A stretch of 64,000 nt of DNA from contig NZ_JNWO01000006.1 of NCBI RefSeq assembly GCF_000716435.1, positions 1 to 64,000 of the forward strand, given 5' to 3'. The notes under the pieces are model-generated. The model made no database searches and was not told where the DNA came from. It saw nothing but the letters and a program-made list of their open reading frames with translations. Positions 18,307 to 25,263 of this stretch are shown here, in pieces. Numbering within the stretch: position 1 is the first letter of the stretch; each line of letters opens with the position of its first letter. Position numbers and translations under genes: made by a program. The stretch is from Streptomyces xylophagus (lineage in GTDB: Bacteria; Actinomycetota; Actinomycetes; Streptomycetales; Streptomycetaceae).

Positions 18307-18474
18307 TCAGTTCGGGTTGTCGTCGCCGGCCGCGCAGGAGCAGGCGCTGCCTTCCATCAAGGCGTCGGCGTCCGCCTCGATTACGAGTGCCGTGGTGGCG
18401 ACGAGGGTGGTGGGCAGAGCCGGGCGGATAGCTGGCGGGCGGCTGGTCTGGATCGTGACGGGAACGGGACTCAT
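18307..18474 (-). CDS. Candidate RiPP precursor peptide (55 residues)
   Basis: The ORF begins with an ATG that overlaps the TGA of the radical-SAM gene (ATGA), so the two are translationally coupled; AAGGAG lies 11-15 nt upstream. The peptide starts MSPVPVTIQTSRPPAIRP. A hydrophobic Thr/Val/Leu stretch follows, then an acidic IEADADALMEG and a short terminal core SACSCAAGDDNPN. The acidic leader, two cysteines spaced by one residue, small residues and a polar tail suit a radical-SAM-modified RiPP, with the core likely after the LMEG. I know of no named RiPP with exactly this core. The alternative is a small regulatory peptide. The product is inferred, the coupling is seen. Confidence 0.65.
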   Translation of the reverse strand: MSPVPVTIQTSRPPAIRPALPTTLVATTALVIEADADALMEGSACSCAAGDDNPN

Positions 18475-19598
18475 GAGTGCACCATCTCCTTGGTGTCTCC
18501 GTGCTGGCAGTAGGTGTTCAGTGGTGCCTTCGCCTCCTGGTAGACCTTGGCGAGCGGTCGACACACCCGGCATGAGTCGGAGATCGAGCAGTCCGTGCAG
18601 CCACCGGTGCGAAGCATGAGCCGATCGGAGATCGCTCCGAGTCGGCCAAGTCCATCAAGGCCCTCGGTCATGAGGTTGATCTGGTCGTCGCGGCCGATCT
18701 TGCAGATCGAGACCATGGCGTGAGGGTCGGCGTGGAAGAAGGTCACGCCCGCGTTGCAGCCCTGGAAGACCGGTCGCTTGCGAAGGAATTCCGTCGACTG
18801 GACGAGCAGCGGCTCGCCGGTCCCCGAGAAGGTCGGCTGCATGTTGGTGTAGACGTGGTGGTCCAGGCCCCAGCTCTTCACCAGGTCCACCATGGCGTCG
18901 ACCTCGTGGGCGTTGTCCTCTGTGACCACGACGGACACTCGCAGAGGCAGGCCGGCATTTCGAGCGGCGGCCATGCCTCGCTGGAAGTTCTTCCACGCGC
19001 CCTTGCGCTGGGTCAGTTCATCGAAGGACTCCTCCGTGGCGCCGTACATGCTCACGACGACGCGATACGGCGGGCAGTCCCGGAACAGACGCAACAGGTC
19101 GGGTTTCCACAGGCGCGAGGCGTTGGTGGAGACCGTGAGCATCATGCCCTGGCGGTAGGCGTACCGGTAGGCACCCTCGAAGTCGGGATCGACCGTTGGC
19201 TCGCCGCCCGTGATCTGGAGCCAGAGGACCCCAGAGTCGCGGAAGACGTCGATGAGCTTGACCTTCTCGTCCCAGCTCAGGCCGGCCAGGGGCCGTTCGC
19301 CGAGGTAGCAGTGCTTGCAGCCGAAGTTGCAGTAGAGGTTGATCTCCCAACTCGCCCGCGCGAAGCCGAGTTTGGTCGGTTCGCGTATCAGGAGCGTCGA
19401 GTCGGCGGGCTTGCCGTCGAGGTCCAAACTCCAGGCCTCAGCTGCGGTCTCCACCAACCAGTCCGGCACGCAGTAGTCGGAACCGATCCGCTGCCGCAAT
19501 TCCTCGTAGTGATCGGCCGGCAACCGAACACAGGTGGGGCTTCCCGGCCGGACGGCCAGGTGGCCGTCCAGGAACGGGCTGACGATCAGCTGGTGCAT
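18471..19598 (-). CDS. Radical SAM / SPASM-type peptide maturase
   Basis: A 375-residue enzyme. The start is at the ATG ending at 19598, after a strong AGGAGGTAT ribosome site. The first 75 residues resemble a peptide-binding (RRE-like) region but are not diagnostic. Residues 90-97 are CNFGCKHC, the CxxxCxxC motif binding the 4Fe-4S cluster that cleaves S-adenosylmethionine. LQITGGEPTVD follows as the SAM-contacting motif. The C-terminus has extra cysteines (FQGCNAG, SICKIG, CTDCSISDSCRVCRP, NTYCQHG) typical of SPASM auxiliary clusters. Such enzymes form thioether or carbon-carbon links in ribosomal peptides. The coupled 55-residue gene immediately downstream is the obvious substrate. Confidence 0.9.
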   Translation of the reverse strand: MHQLIVSPFLDGHLAVRPGSPTCVRLPADHYEELRQRIGSDYCVPDWLVETAAEAWSLDLDGKPADSTLLIREPTKLGFARASWEINLYCNFGCKHCYLGERPLAGLSWDEKVKLIDVFRDSGVLWLQITGGEPTVDPDFEGAYRYAYRQGMMLTVSTNASRLWKPDLLRLFRDCPPYRVVVSMYGATEESFDELTQRKGAWKNFQRGMAAARNAGLPLRVSVVVTEDNAHEVDAMVDLVKSWGLDHHVYTNMQPTFSGTGEPLLVQSTEFLRKRPVFQGCNAGVTFFHADPHAMVSICKIGRDDQINLMTEGLDGLGRLGAISDRLMLRTGGCTDCSISDSCRVCRPLAKVYQEAKAPLNTYCQHGDTKEMVHS

Positions 19599-19621
19599 CC
19601 GATACCTCCTGGGGGTGGGAG

Positions 19622-19813
19622 CTACATGGCAGGACGCGCGTCCAACCGCTGGTGGTAGGAGTGGACGACCCAGCGACACCACTCGCAGCAGTCGCCACAA
19701 GCGAATACCGGAGCCGATAGGCCGCCTACCTCGACGGGGCCGATGAAGATCACGGGTTGATCGGAGCGACGGCAGAGCAGACAGGTGCCCCTGACCCACT
19801 GGCGACCGGTCAT
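19622..19813 (-). CDS. Small CxxC zinc-ribbon-like protein
   Basis: A 63-residue protein with two pairs of cysteines, TCLLCRR near residue 10 and ACGDCCEWC near residue 40, as in zinc ribbons. It overlaps the preceding ORF by 4 nt (ATGA) and is followed after 23 nt by the radical-SAM gene. It therefore sits inside this operon. A role in binding the peptide, metal or enzyme is possible but not shown. It could also be a small DNA-binding protein. Confidence 0.6.
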   Translation of the reverse strand: MTGRQWVRGTCLLCRRSDQPVIFIGPVEVGGLSAPVFACGDCCEWCRWVVHSYHQRLDARPAM

Positions 19814-20001
19814 GCTCCGGCCTCGATGCGCTCCTGCCGAGTCCGCGTCACAACGAGCTGCTCAGGATTGTCGGCCGGCCACTCGGAACGAGCAGGGGCC
19901 CTGAGAATGGGCACACCACGGCTGAGGTCCGTCACGATCGCTCGGCATCCGGGTTTGTACTCGACCTCGTCTCCGACGCCAGGCCGCTTGCTGTCAGTCA
20001 C
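19810..20001 (-). CDS. Small conserved-type hypothetical protein
   Basis: A 63-residue soluble protein (GDEVEYKPGCRAIVTDL, then EQLVVTRTRQERIEAG) that overlaps both neighbours by 4-8 nt. It is the second gene of the minus-strand operon that continues into the radical-SAM gene. The first half looks like a small beta-barrel (SH3-like) with one Cys. I do not recognise a named family. Confidence 0.5.
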   Translation of the reverse strand: MTDSKRPGVGDEVEYKPGCRAIVTDLSRGVPILRAPARSEWPADNPEQLVVTRTRQERIEAGA

Positions 20002-20371
20002 GGCGAGGTACCCCGCCGTTCCGCTCGACGTAGACCCACAGGAGCCGCCGGGTGAGGTTGGCTACGTCGCGCATGAAGAAGAAGGCCGTGAAGCTTGGTG
20101 CCCGGCTGCCGGGACGGTTGGTCAGCTCCAGCAGCTTGTACGCCTGACGAAACAGGTCCATGACTTCGTCATCGTCATCAGCGCCCAAGTCTTCGGCCAG
20201 GAGCAGACTCAGCAGACCGACGACTCTCGTCGTCTTGAAGTCGATGTCCTCACGGGTCGACGTGCTCAGCTCCATCTTCAGCACGCCATCGGTTATGTCC
20301 GAGATCAACTCGACATCGATGGGCAAGTTGTCGACGCCGGCCTCGGGTTCCTCGGTCACGCTCGCCACCAC
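19994..20371 (-). CDS. Hypothetical protein, first gene of the radical-SAM operon
   Basis: About 125 residues, starting at the GTG at 20371 behind GAGGGGAG; a longer frame to 20470 exists but has no ribosome site. The N-terminus is VVASVTEEPEAGVDNLPIDVEL. It is followed by an all-helical protein with an acidic patch (EDLGADDDDEVMDLFRQAY) and AFFFMRDVANLTRRLLWVY. No family is recognised. It lies divergent from the DUF6879/XRE set at 20552, so the 180-bp gap probably holds two promoters. Confidence 0.5.
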   Translation of the reverse strand: MVASVTEEPEAGVDNLPIDVELISDITDGVLKMELSTSTREDIDFKTTRVVGLLSLLLAEDLGADDDDEVMDLFRQAYKLLELTNRPGSRAPSFTAFFFMRDVANLTRRLLWVYVERNGGVPRRD

Positions 20372-20551
20372 GCTTCTCCCCTCGATGCCGCCTGCGCGGA
20401 CTTGGGTTCGAGAACGAACGTAGAGCGACCAGAGCCCAACTCCCAAGGAGATTGCGTGAGTTTGCAGCAAGTCGATTGACGGGCCCGAACGGCTCCTCGA
20501 CGATCGACGTGTCGCGCAAACCCACGCAAGACAGCGGACGGGAGAGCAACC

Positions 20552-20959
20552 ATGAAGCTACGGTTCCTTGGTAAGAACTCCACCCCCGGAGACAGCCCCA
20601 CCCTGTACGCCAGTGACCAGGACAGCTACGTCATCCAAGGCTGGAAGATCTTCGCCAACGACCTACTCGCGCAGCTCGACGTACCGGAAGGACAGACCGC
20701 GGTAGAGGTGCCGACCGAGCTGTTCGAGCACCTGACCAAAGACGGCCAACTGTCCGGCGAGATCAGGAAGTTCACCGCCCCGATCATGCTCGTCACGGAA
20801 CAGGGAACATGCGTACTCCAAGGCCCGGAAATGCACGATCCTGAAGCCCTGAGCCAGATGCGCATGCCCGACTATGAGACCTGCATCGAGGTCCCCAAGT
20901 CCTCGATCATGGCCCTACTGGAGGAGAACGGTGGACCTGATCACCCCCGCACAACGTGA
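20552..20959 (+). CDS. Hypothetical protein, first gene of the DUF6879/XRE operon
   Basis: A 135-residue soluble protein starting at ATG 20552, with GGGAG about 10 nt upstream. It is beta-rich (MKLRFLGKNSTPGDSPTLYA, then YVIQGWK) with two short motifs that look like repeats of one strand-helix unit (VEVPTELFEHL and IEVPKSSIMALL). It overlaps the next gene by 29 nt and belongs to a four-gene Streptomyces-type regulatory set. Function unknown; a sensor for the downstream regulator is a guess. Confidence 0.55.
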   Translation: MKLRFLGKNSTPGDSPTLYASDQDSYVIQGWKIFANDLLAQLDVPEGQTAVEVPTELFEHLTKDGQLSGEIRKFTAPIMLVTEQGTCVLQGPEMHDPEALSQMRMPDYETCIEVPKSSIMALLEENGGPDHPRTT

Positions 20960-21455
20960 CGAGCTGTTCCGCAGCTTCGAGCGTGACGCCTTCCACCTGG
21001 AGCTGCGGGACGACTACGGATCTCCCGTCGAAGACACGCCGTACGCCAGGTGGCAGCGGGGCGAGCCCGACGACTACGCGTGGCTCGACCCGTGGATGAC
21101 GCTGATGAAGCGCGTCACGGGTGAAGGCAAGACGGTACGACGTGTCCGAGTGATCACGGAGCCGCACTCCGAGTACGTCGGATGGGAACACTCGCTGACC
21201 CACCTCAACATCGAGGCCGGCGAGGACATCCGATGGCTACCGCGACACCGGTTGCCCGAGAGCGTCGCCTTGCCCCTGGATGGCAACGACTGGTGGCTGT
21301 ACGACGATCGTCTCCTTGCGGTCGGCCACTTCGATCCCGAGGGCCGTGTCCTCGGGTCGGAGATCGTCGAGGACCCTGACACGGTGGCCGCCTGCATCCG
21401 TGTGCGCGACCTGCTCTGGGCCGACGCCATCCCACACGCCGAGTACAAGCCCTGA
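20931..21455 (+). CDS. DUF6879 family protein
   Basis: 174 residues. The start is the GTG at 20931, directly after GGAGGAGAAC and inside the previous gene. It shows the family pattern: FERDAFHLELRDDYG, PYARWQRGEPDDYAW, VRVITEPHSEYVGWEHSLTHLNIEAGEDIRWL, and a WWLYDDR segment followed by GHFDPEG. DUF6879 proteins accompany DUF5753 XRE regulators throughout Streptomyces; their biochemical role is unknown. It ends 7 nt before the regulator gene, so the two are co-transcribed. Confidence 0.82.
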   Translation: MDLITPAQRDELFRSFERDAFHLELRDDYGSPVEDTPYARWQRGEPDDYAWLDPWMTLMKRVTGEGKTVRRVRVITEPHSEYVGWEHSLTHLNIEAGEDIRWLPRHRLPESVALPLDGNDWWLYDDRLLAVGHFDPEGRVLGSEIVEDPDTVAACIRVRDLLWADAIPHAEYKP

Positions 21456-21462
21456 CCCATCA

Positions 21463-22317
21463 GTGAGCAACCAAGCACAAGAAGCACGAGAGGCACTGGG
21501 TGCCCGGCTACGTGGATTCCGTAAGGATGCGGGATTCGCGAGCGGCCGGGCATTCGCCGTGGCCACCGGGTGGGCCGAGTCCAAGGTCTCCCGGCTGGAG
21601 AACGGCAAGCAGAACCCCAGCGAAGACGACATCCGTACCTGGTGCATGAAGACCGACAGGCAAGAGCACCTCGCCGACCTGATCGCCACGGTGCGACACA
21701 TCGACGAGCTGTGGCTTGAGTGGCGCCGGCAGTTCCAGACCGGCGCGGAGCAACGGCAGAAGAAGGCGCTGCCGGTCTACGCCAAGACCAAGGTCTTCCG
21801 CATCTGGCACCCGACGCTGGTGTGGGGAACCCTCCAGACCGCGGAGTACGCAGCGGAGACCTTCCGGCAGGTCGTCGACTACTACGAGATTCCCGACGAC
21901 GCGGAAGCCGCCACCGCCAAGCGGCTGGAACGCCAGCAGTACCTGTACCGAGGCAACCGAATCTTCAACGTCGTGCTCGGCGAGCAGGCGCTCTACACGA
22001 ACTTCGGAGGACCGGAGGTGATGAAGGGGCAGCTCGACCGGCTGCTGGCGGTGATGCGGCTGCCCCGGCTGAGCCTGGGCATCATCCCGCGCTCCGCCTC
22101 CATCGGTATCTGGCCCGGCAACTCCTTCTCGATGTTCGACGACAAACTCGTCCTCGTGGAGACCTACTCGGCGGAGTTCTCCGTCACGCAGCCCCGAGAG
22201 ATCGAGCTGTACACCAAAGCCTTCGCCCTCTTGAAGCAGTCAGCGGTCTACGGCACTGCCGTCCGCGACCTCATCCTCACCGCCAGCCAACACTTCGATC
22301 AGATGCCGAGCGACTAG
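21463..22317 (+). CDS. XRE HTH / DUF5753 regulator
   Basis: 284 residues, starting at the GTG at 21463, 7 nt after the DUF6879 stop. Residues 8-60 form an XRE helix-turn-helix (LGARLRGFRKDAGFASGRAFA, then WAESKVSRLENGKQNPSE). The rest is DUF5753, with WHPTLVWGTLQTAEYA, LERQQYLYRG, VLGEQALYTNFGG, LGIIPRSASIGIWPGNSF and ETYSAEFSVTQPREIELY. This is the WhiJ-like class that controls development and antibiotic genes in Streptomyces, usually paired with a DUF397 partner. The partner is present 9 nt downstream. Expect DNA binding near 20.4-20.55 kb. Confidence 0.9.
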   Translation: MSNQAQEAREALGARLRGFRKDAGFASGRAFAVATGWAESKVSRLENGKQNPSEDDIRTWCMKTDRQEHLADLIATVRHIDELWLEWRRQFQTGAEQRQKKALPVYAKTKVFRIWHPTLVWGTLQTAEYAAETFRQVVDYYEIPDDAEAATAKRLERQQYLYRGNRIFNVVLGEQALYTNFGGPEVMKGQLDRLLAVMRLPRLSLGIIPRSASIGIWPGNSFSMFDDKLVLVETYSAEFSVTQPREIELYTKAFALLKQSAVYGTAVRDLILTASQHFDQMPSD

Positions 22318-22326
22318 GAGAGCACC

Positions 22327-22509
22327 ATGCAGCCTGTGACTCCGAACTGGCGTACCAGCACCTACACCGGGACCGAGAACTGCGTTGAAGTTGCCGACAA
22401 CGAACCGACGAAAGTGATGGTGCGGGACACCAAGGAACGCAGCCACGGAACTATGGCCGTTCAACCGGTCACTTGGGTGGCATTCTTGGAGTTCGCTAAG
22501 AAAGGGTAG
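22327..22509 (+). CDS. DUF397 protein, partner of the DUF5753 regulator
   Basis: 60 residues, 9 nt behind the XRE gene. It shows the DUF397 signature: WRTSTYTGTENCVEVAD, then VMVRDTKERSHGTMAVQPVTWVAFLE. These small proteins act with the adjacent DUF5753 regulator, probably as toxin-antitoxin-like modulators. Last gene of the operon. Confidence 0.9.
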   Translation: MQPVTPNWRTSTYTGTENCVEVADNEPTKVMVRDTKERSHGTMAVQPVTWVAFLEFAKKG

Positions 22510-22748
22510 TGGTCGCCTGTCGCAAAGCCTGGGCAAAAGCTCATGGGTGCCCTCGTGTGCCGAGGTAATCAAGCACACCGAGCAGTTCGGCCAGTGCGAA
22601 AAGACTGTCTTCCGTATCAAATGCCTGCGCGGCTTGCTGGTCTGCCGAGCCCGAACCACTAACCGGGAACGATTGCTACAAATGGTGATACAATGGAGAA
22701 GTCTCGTTATCCCGTAGATGCTCTTTGTGTGGAGAGGTGGCGAATCGC

Positions 22749-22979
22749 GTGTTCGTCATTAAGTCAGTCCCATTTCGACCCAATCCGGACATGCTTGAAA
22801 ATGCCGAGGGTGGATTTTCTGGGCATCGTCGCGCTGTGGCTGCGGCTCGCCATGAATTGAATGTCGCCTTGGGTTTGATTTCGAAGCCCGAAATTAAACC
22901 ATGTACGGTGTTGCGTTTTCGGGTCTCTTGGCTCTGTAATCGTGTGCGAAGTCTGACACGCCTGCTTTTTCGGCTTTAA
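22749..22979 (+). CDS. Small protein with VPFRPNPD motif, copy A
   Basis: About 76 residues. Two starts are possible: TTG 22725 or GTG 22749; the second has GGAGAGG 12 nt upstream. The N-terminus contains SVPFRPNPDMLENAEGG, then HRRAVAAARHELNVAL. The same phrase recurs in a small protein encoded on the opposite strand at 22995-23282. The C-terminal half is Arg/Leu-rich with two Cys. It is convergent with that copy; a terminator hairpin lies between them. No family name is known. It might be a partner or a regulator of the neighbouring Pycsar-like genes. Confidence 0.5.
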   Translation: MFVIKSVPFRPNPDMLENAEGGFSGHRRAVAAARHELNVALGLISKPEIKPCTVLRFRVSWLCNRVRSLTRLLFRL

Positions 22980-22985
22980 TGCCGT

Positions 22986-23012
22986 GGGGTTTCGTTACCG
23001 AAACCCCTTTTT
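22986..23012. terminator. Bidirectional Rho-independent terminator
   Basis: GGGGTTTCG (22986-22994), loop TTAC, and CGAAACCCC (22999-23007) form a perfect 9-bp stem followed by TTTTTC on the plus strand. It separates two convergent small-protein genes and could stop both. Confidence 0.85.
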
Positions 23013-23282
23013 CTTTCCCTTCGTCATATTTTTGAGTTGCTTCAAGTTTTGGCGGAATTTCGAGAGTTCGTTGTCTCCTGGAGGGGAGGGCTGGTGTAGT
23101 TTTGTAACGGAGCCTGGCTCGGTGACTTTATTCGTTTGCTTTGCCTTGGATTTCCGCAGAGCCGCTGTCAGCTCCCTCTTCGCGGCATTGACTGCTTGTC
23201 GATGCTCATCTCCAACCCCTTCTGCATCCTCTAGAAGGTCCGGGTTCGGCCGAAAAGGGACTGGGGGTGGGTTGCTGCTCAT
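22995..23282 (-). CDS. Small protein with VPFRPNPD motif, copy B
   Basis: 95 residues, starting at the ATG at 23282, which overlaps the TGA of the upstream membrane-protein gene (ATGA). Translation is therefore coupled to it. The N-terminus is MSSNPPPVPFRPNPDLLEDA, then HRQAVNAAKRELTAALRKSK, shared with copy A at 22749. The tail is Lys-rich and ends KGKKKGFR. It is the last gene of the Pycsar-like locus. It may bind nucleic acid or regulate the effector; unknown. Confidence 0.55.
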   Translation of the reverse strand: MSSNPPPVPFRPNPDLLEDAEGVGDEHRQAVNAAKRELTAALRKSKAKQTNKVTEPGSVTKLHQPSPPGDNELSKFRQNLKQLKNMTKGKKKGFR

Positions 23283-23797
23283 CCTCGCCACCTTGTGTAG
23301 GTGCTAAAAACGACAAATCCTAGCGCGACAGTAAAGCTAAATCCAGCAATCGCCAGCGCGACCAACTTTCGTTTAATACTGCCAAGGGTGGCTTCGTAGG
23401 CGATCACGCTTGTGCTTGTGATTTCAATAAACGCCGTTTCCTTCGGGAAGCTTGCGTACGCCATGACCTCGCGAGGCCTGATACGTTCGCCTCCTCTGAA
23501 GGCAAGCGAGATTGCGGCTAGCAGGCCGGCCAAAGCCGCGGCACCCTGAGCTACGAGGTCTTTATAATTCGGGTGATCGATGCCTTTGCCAAACCCGATC
23601 AGAACGCCTGCAGCGCCAATAAGGAAGCCTGCGCATGTGTCCACGCTGCCGATGCGCGCGAGCTGGCGCCCTCTGAGCTCCGCGATGGCCTTCTCGCACA
23701 TGTCAGCCGATGGCAGCTCTGGATCGGCTGCCCTCGCCGCTGCCCAAGTCGCTGGGTCCGGACTTTCCTCGGGGGCATTGTTACTTGCTACAGCCAT
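23279..23797 (-). CDS. Three-helix membrane protein, candidate second Pycsar effector
   Basis: 172 residues. Hydrophobic segments lie at about 52-70 (DTCAGFLIGAAGVLIGF), 80-98 and 150-168. Before the first is a helix RGRQLARIGSVDT; between the second and third is a soluble region (GGERIRPREVMAYASFPKETAFIEI). The position of D-T-C-A-G at the first helix recalls the D/E-T-K-A-G motif of PycTM proteins, seen in the 183-residue gene of this locus. It could therefore be a divergent PycTM or SLATT-like effector. It follows the second cyclase by 177 nt and is coupled to the small-protein copy B. Membrane disruption on cyclic-nucleotide binding is inferred. Confidence 0.6.
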   Translation of the reverse strand: MAVASNNAPEESPDPATWAAARAADPELPSADMCEKAIAELRGRQLARIGSVDTCAGFLIGAAGVLIGFGKGIDHPNYKDLVAQGAAALAGLLAAISLAFRGGERIRPREVMAYASFPKETAFIEITSTSVIAYEATLGSIKRKLVALAIAGFSFTVALGFVVFSTYTRWRG

Positions 23798-23974
23798 GAG
23801 GCCATGACAGCACTGGGTAGAGAGACGCGCGATTCGAGCGCGCCCAATCGGAGGAGCCGACTCTTGAGCGTCCGGCTCTTGGCCTGGCCGGATCAGCGGG
23901 CAGCATACGAGGGCTGTCGTCGAGGTTGCCGTATCTGAGTGGCGCCATGGATCAAGAAGCAGCTAGGCGATCTG

Positions 23975-24706
23975 TCACCGACAGTTCTCCTCGTACCACT
24001 CCTCCATTGCAGCATTGCCAACTTCACCTGAGTAGCAGCTCAGGCGATAGCGATCCTGAGAGAGCAACTTCTGATTGTCGTCACTTAGATTGAAGTGAAA
24101 GTCTTCAGAGGCCACGATCGGCGGGACGTTTAGTTGGCTGCTTCCATGTGCGGCAAGCTTGGCTGCATCGTTTACAACATCGCCCATGTAGACAATGTCC
24201 TGAATTCCGCTGCCGTTGTATCCTGCCTTGATCATGAGGGCTCGGCCCCAGGACGCACCAATGCCGATGCGGACCGGAGTCTCATAGCCGGCCTTCACCA
24301 TCTTGTAGTTGAGAATCTTGACCATTGAATTTGCGGTGTAAGCCATCCAGAACACTCGGTCAACGTCGGGTTTATTTGGAGTGTTCACAACAGCCCAGGC
24401 GGCATCTCCGGCGATATTGATCTCGCGAGTTTTTGCGTATCCGTTGAAGATTGCAACTAGCTCAGACAAGTAGGCCCGATACAGTCGGGCGAGTCTTGGC
24501 CTCTTGTAGTGGCTAGGTAGTTTCGATGAATCCCTGATGTCTACAAAGATTGCGGCACAGTTTGCGTAGAAACCGTTGGAATATGTGAGACGGTCGCGGT
24601 CCGGTAGAGAGTTTACCTCTTCATAGCTCCCACTCGTTCCCGTAAGGTACTCGCCGATTCGAAGAGCGCTAGCTTTAAAGTCATATTCCTTGTGGTTGCT
24701 GTCCAT
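23975..24706 (-). CDS. pycC: Pycsar-type class III nucleotide cyclase (second copy)
   Basis: 243 residues, starting at the ATG at 24706 behind GAGGTAGGAAAT. A cyclase homology domain spans about residues 50-200. Both metal Asp are present: Asp56 in IFVDIRDSSKL and Asp101 in INIAGDAAWAVVN. RIGIGASWGRALM and VYMGDVVNDAAKLA follow, typical of class III cyclases. Pycsar cyclases make cCMP or cUMP upon phage infection (established for PycC); which base this one uses is not visible. It follows the PycTM gene directly (its ribosome site overlaps that stop). The two cyclases flank the effector. Confidence 0.82.
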   Translation of the reverse strand: MDSNHKEYDFKASALRIGEYLTGTSGSYEEVNSLPDRDRLTYSNGFYANCAAIFVDIRDSSKLPSHYKRPRLARLYRAYLSELVAIFNGYAKTREINIAGDAAWAVVNTPNKPDVDRVFWMAYTANSMVKILNYKMVKAGYETPVRIGIGASWGRALMIKAGYNGSGIQDIVYMGDVVNDAAKLAAHGSSQLNVPPIVASEDFHFNLSDDNQKLLSQDRYRLSCYSGEVGNAAMEEWYEENCR

Positions 24707-24711
24707 ATTTC

Positions 24712-25263
24712 CTACCTCAGATGAGTCACTCGAAGAGTGGCTGAGACCGCCAAGAAAAGCAGGGCAACAAGCAGGCAGCGGACGGCATAGCCGCCCCAAA
24801 GATACTTCTTGTGCGCGACATGAGAGTTAGCCCACCCTTGGGCCGCGATCTCCTTCACGAGCGCTTCGGGGTCGCTTGTGAGTACCAAGAGAGCATCAAT
24901 GTAGGAGGAGTCCGTCGCGTGGGCTCTCGCTGTATGGTTGAAATAGAGGAGGCTTACAGGAGGCTCTTTTGATCGAAGGCGAGGCCAGAGCACGCAACCG
25001 GCAGAGATTCCCGCCCCAAACACAAACACCCCACAAATCGCCAGAGTGGTGACGAGATAGCCACTGGGGTGCTTCAGGTCCTTGGAAATGTTGTAGAGCA
25101 CTCCGCCAGTTACTCCAGTGGCCGCCAACGTTGCTCCGGCCTTCGTCTCGGCATGCCTAATCCAATCTATGGCTAGCCCGAGAACCTTCCAGGCTTGATC
25201 CGGGCTTGGCTGCCGCTGTGGAGTCGGCTCGGTGCCTGCTTGGCTGCGTCTGCCGAAGTTCAA
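24712..25263 (-). CDS. pycTM: PycTM, Pycsar transmembrane effector
   Basis: 183 residues. The start overlaps the stop of the upstream cyclase (ATGA). Residues 26-58 read AWKVLGLAIDWIRHAETKAG, then a first helix (ATLAATGVTGGVLYNI), which is the PycTM signature. A second helix is at about 70-93 (LVTTLAICGVFVFGAGISAG) and a third near 160-178 (YAVRCLLVALLFLAV). The central soluble part (LLYFNHTARAHATDSSYIDALL) likely senses the cyclic nucleotide. Known PycTM proteins compromise the inner membrane when activated, causing abortive infection. Coupling and order (cyclase, effector, cyclase) support a Pycsar operon. Confidence 0.85.
   Translation of the reverse strand: MNFGRRSQAGTEPTPQRQPSPDQAWKVLGLAIDWIRHAETKAGATLAATGVTGGVLYNISKDLKHPSGYLVTTLAICGVFVFGAGISAGCVLWPRLRSKEPPVSLLYFNHTARAHATDSSYIDALLVLTSDPEALVKEIAAQGWANSHVAHKKYLWGGYAVRCLLVALLFLAVSATLRVTHLR

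Noticed and set aside
20874..20930. Longer DUF6879 start
   Set aside because: The GTG at 20931 has the ribosome site and matches the family start.
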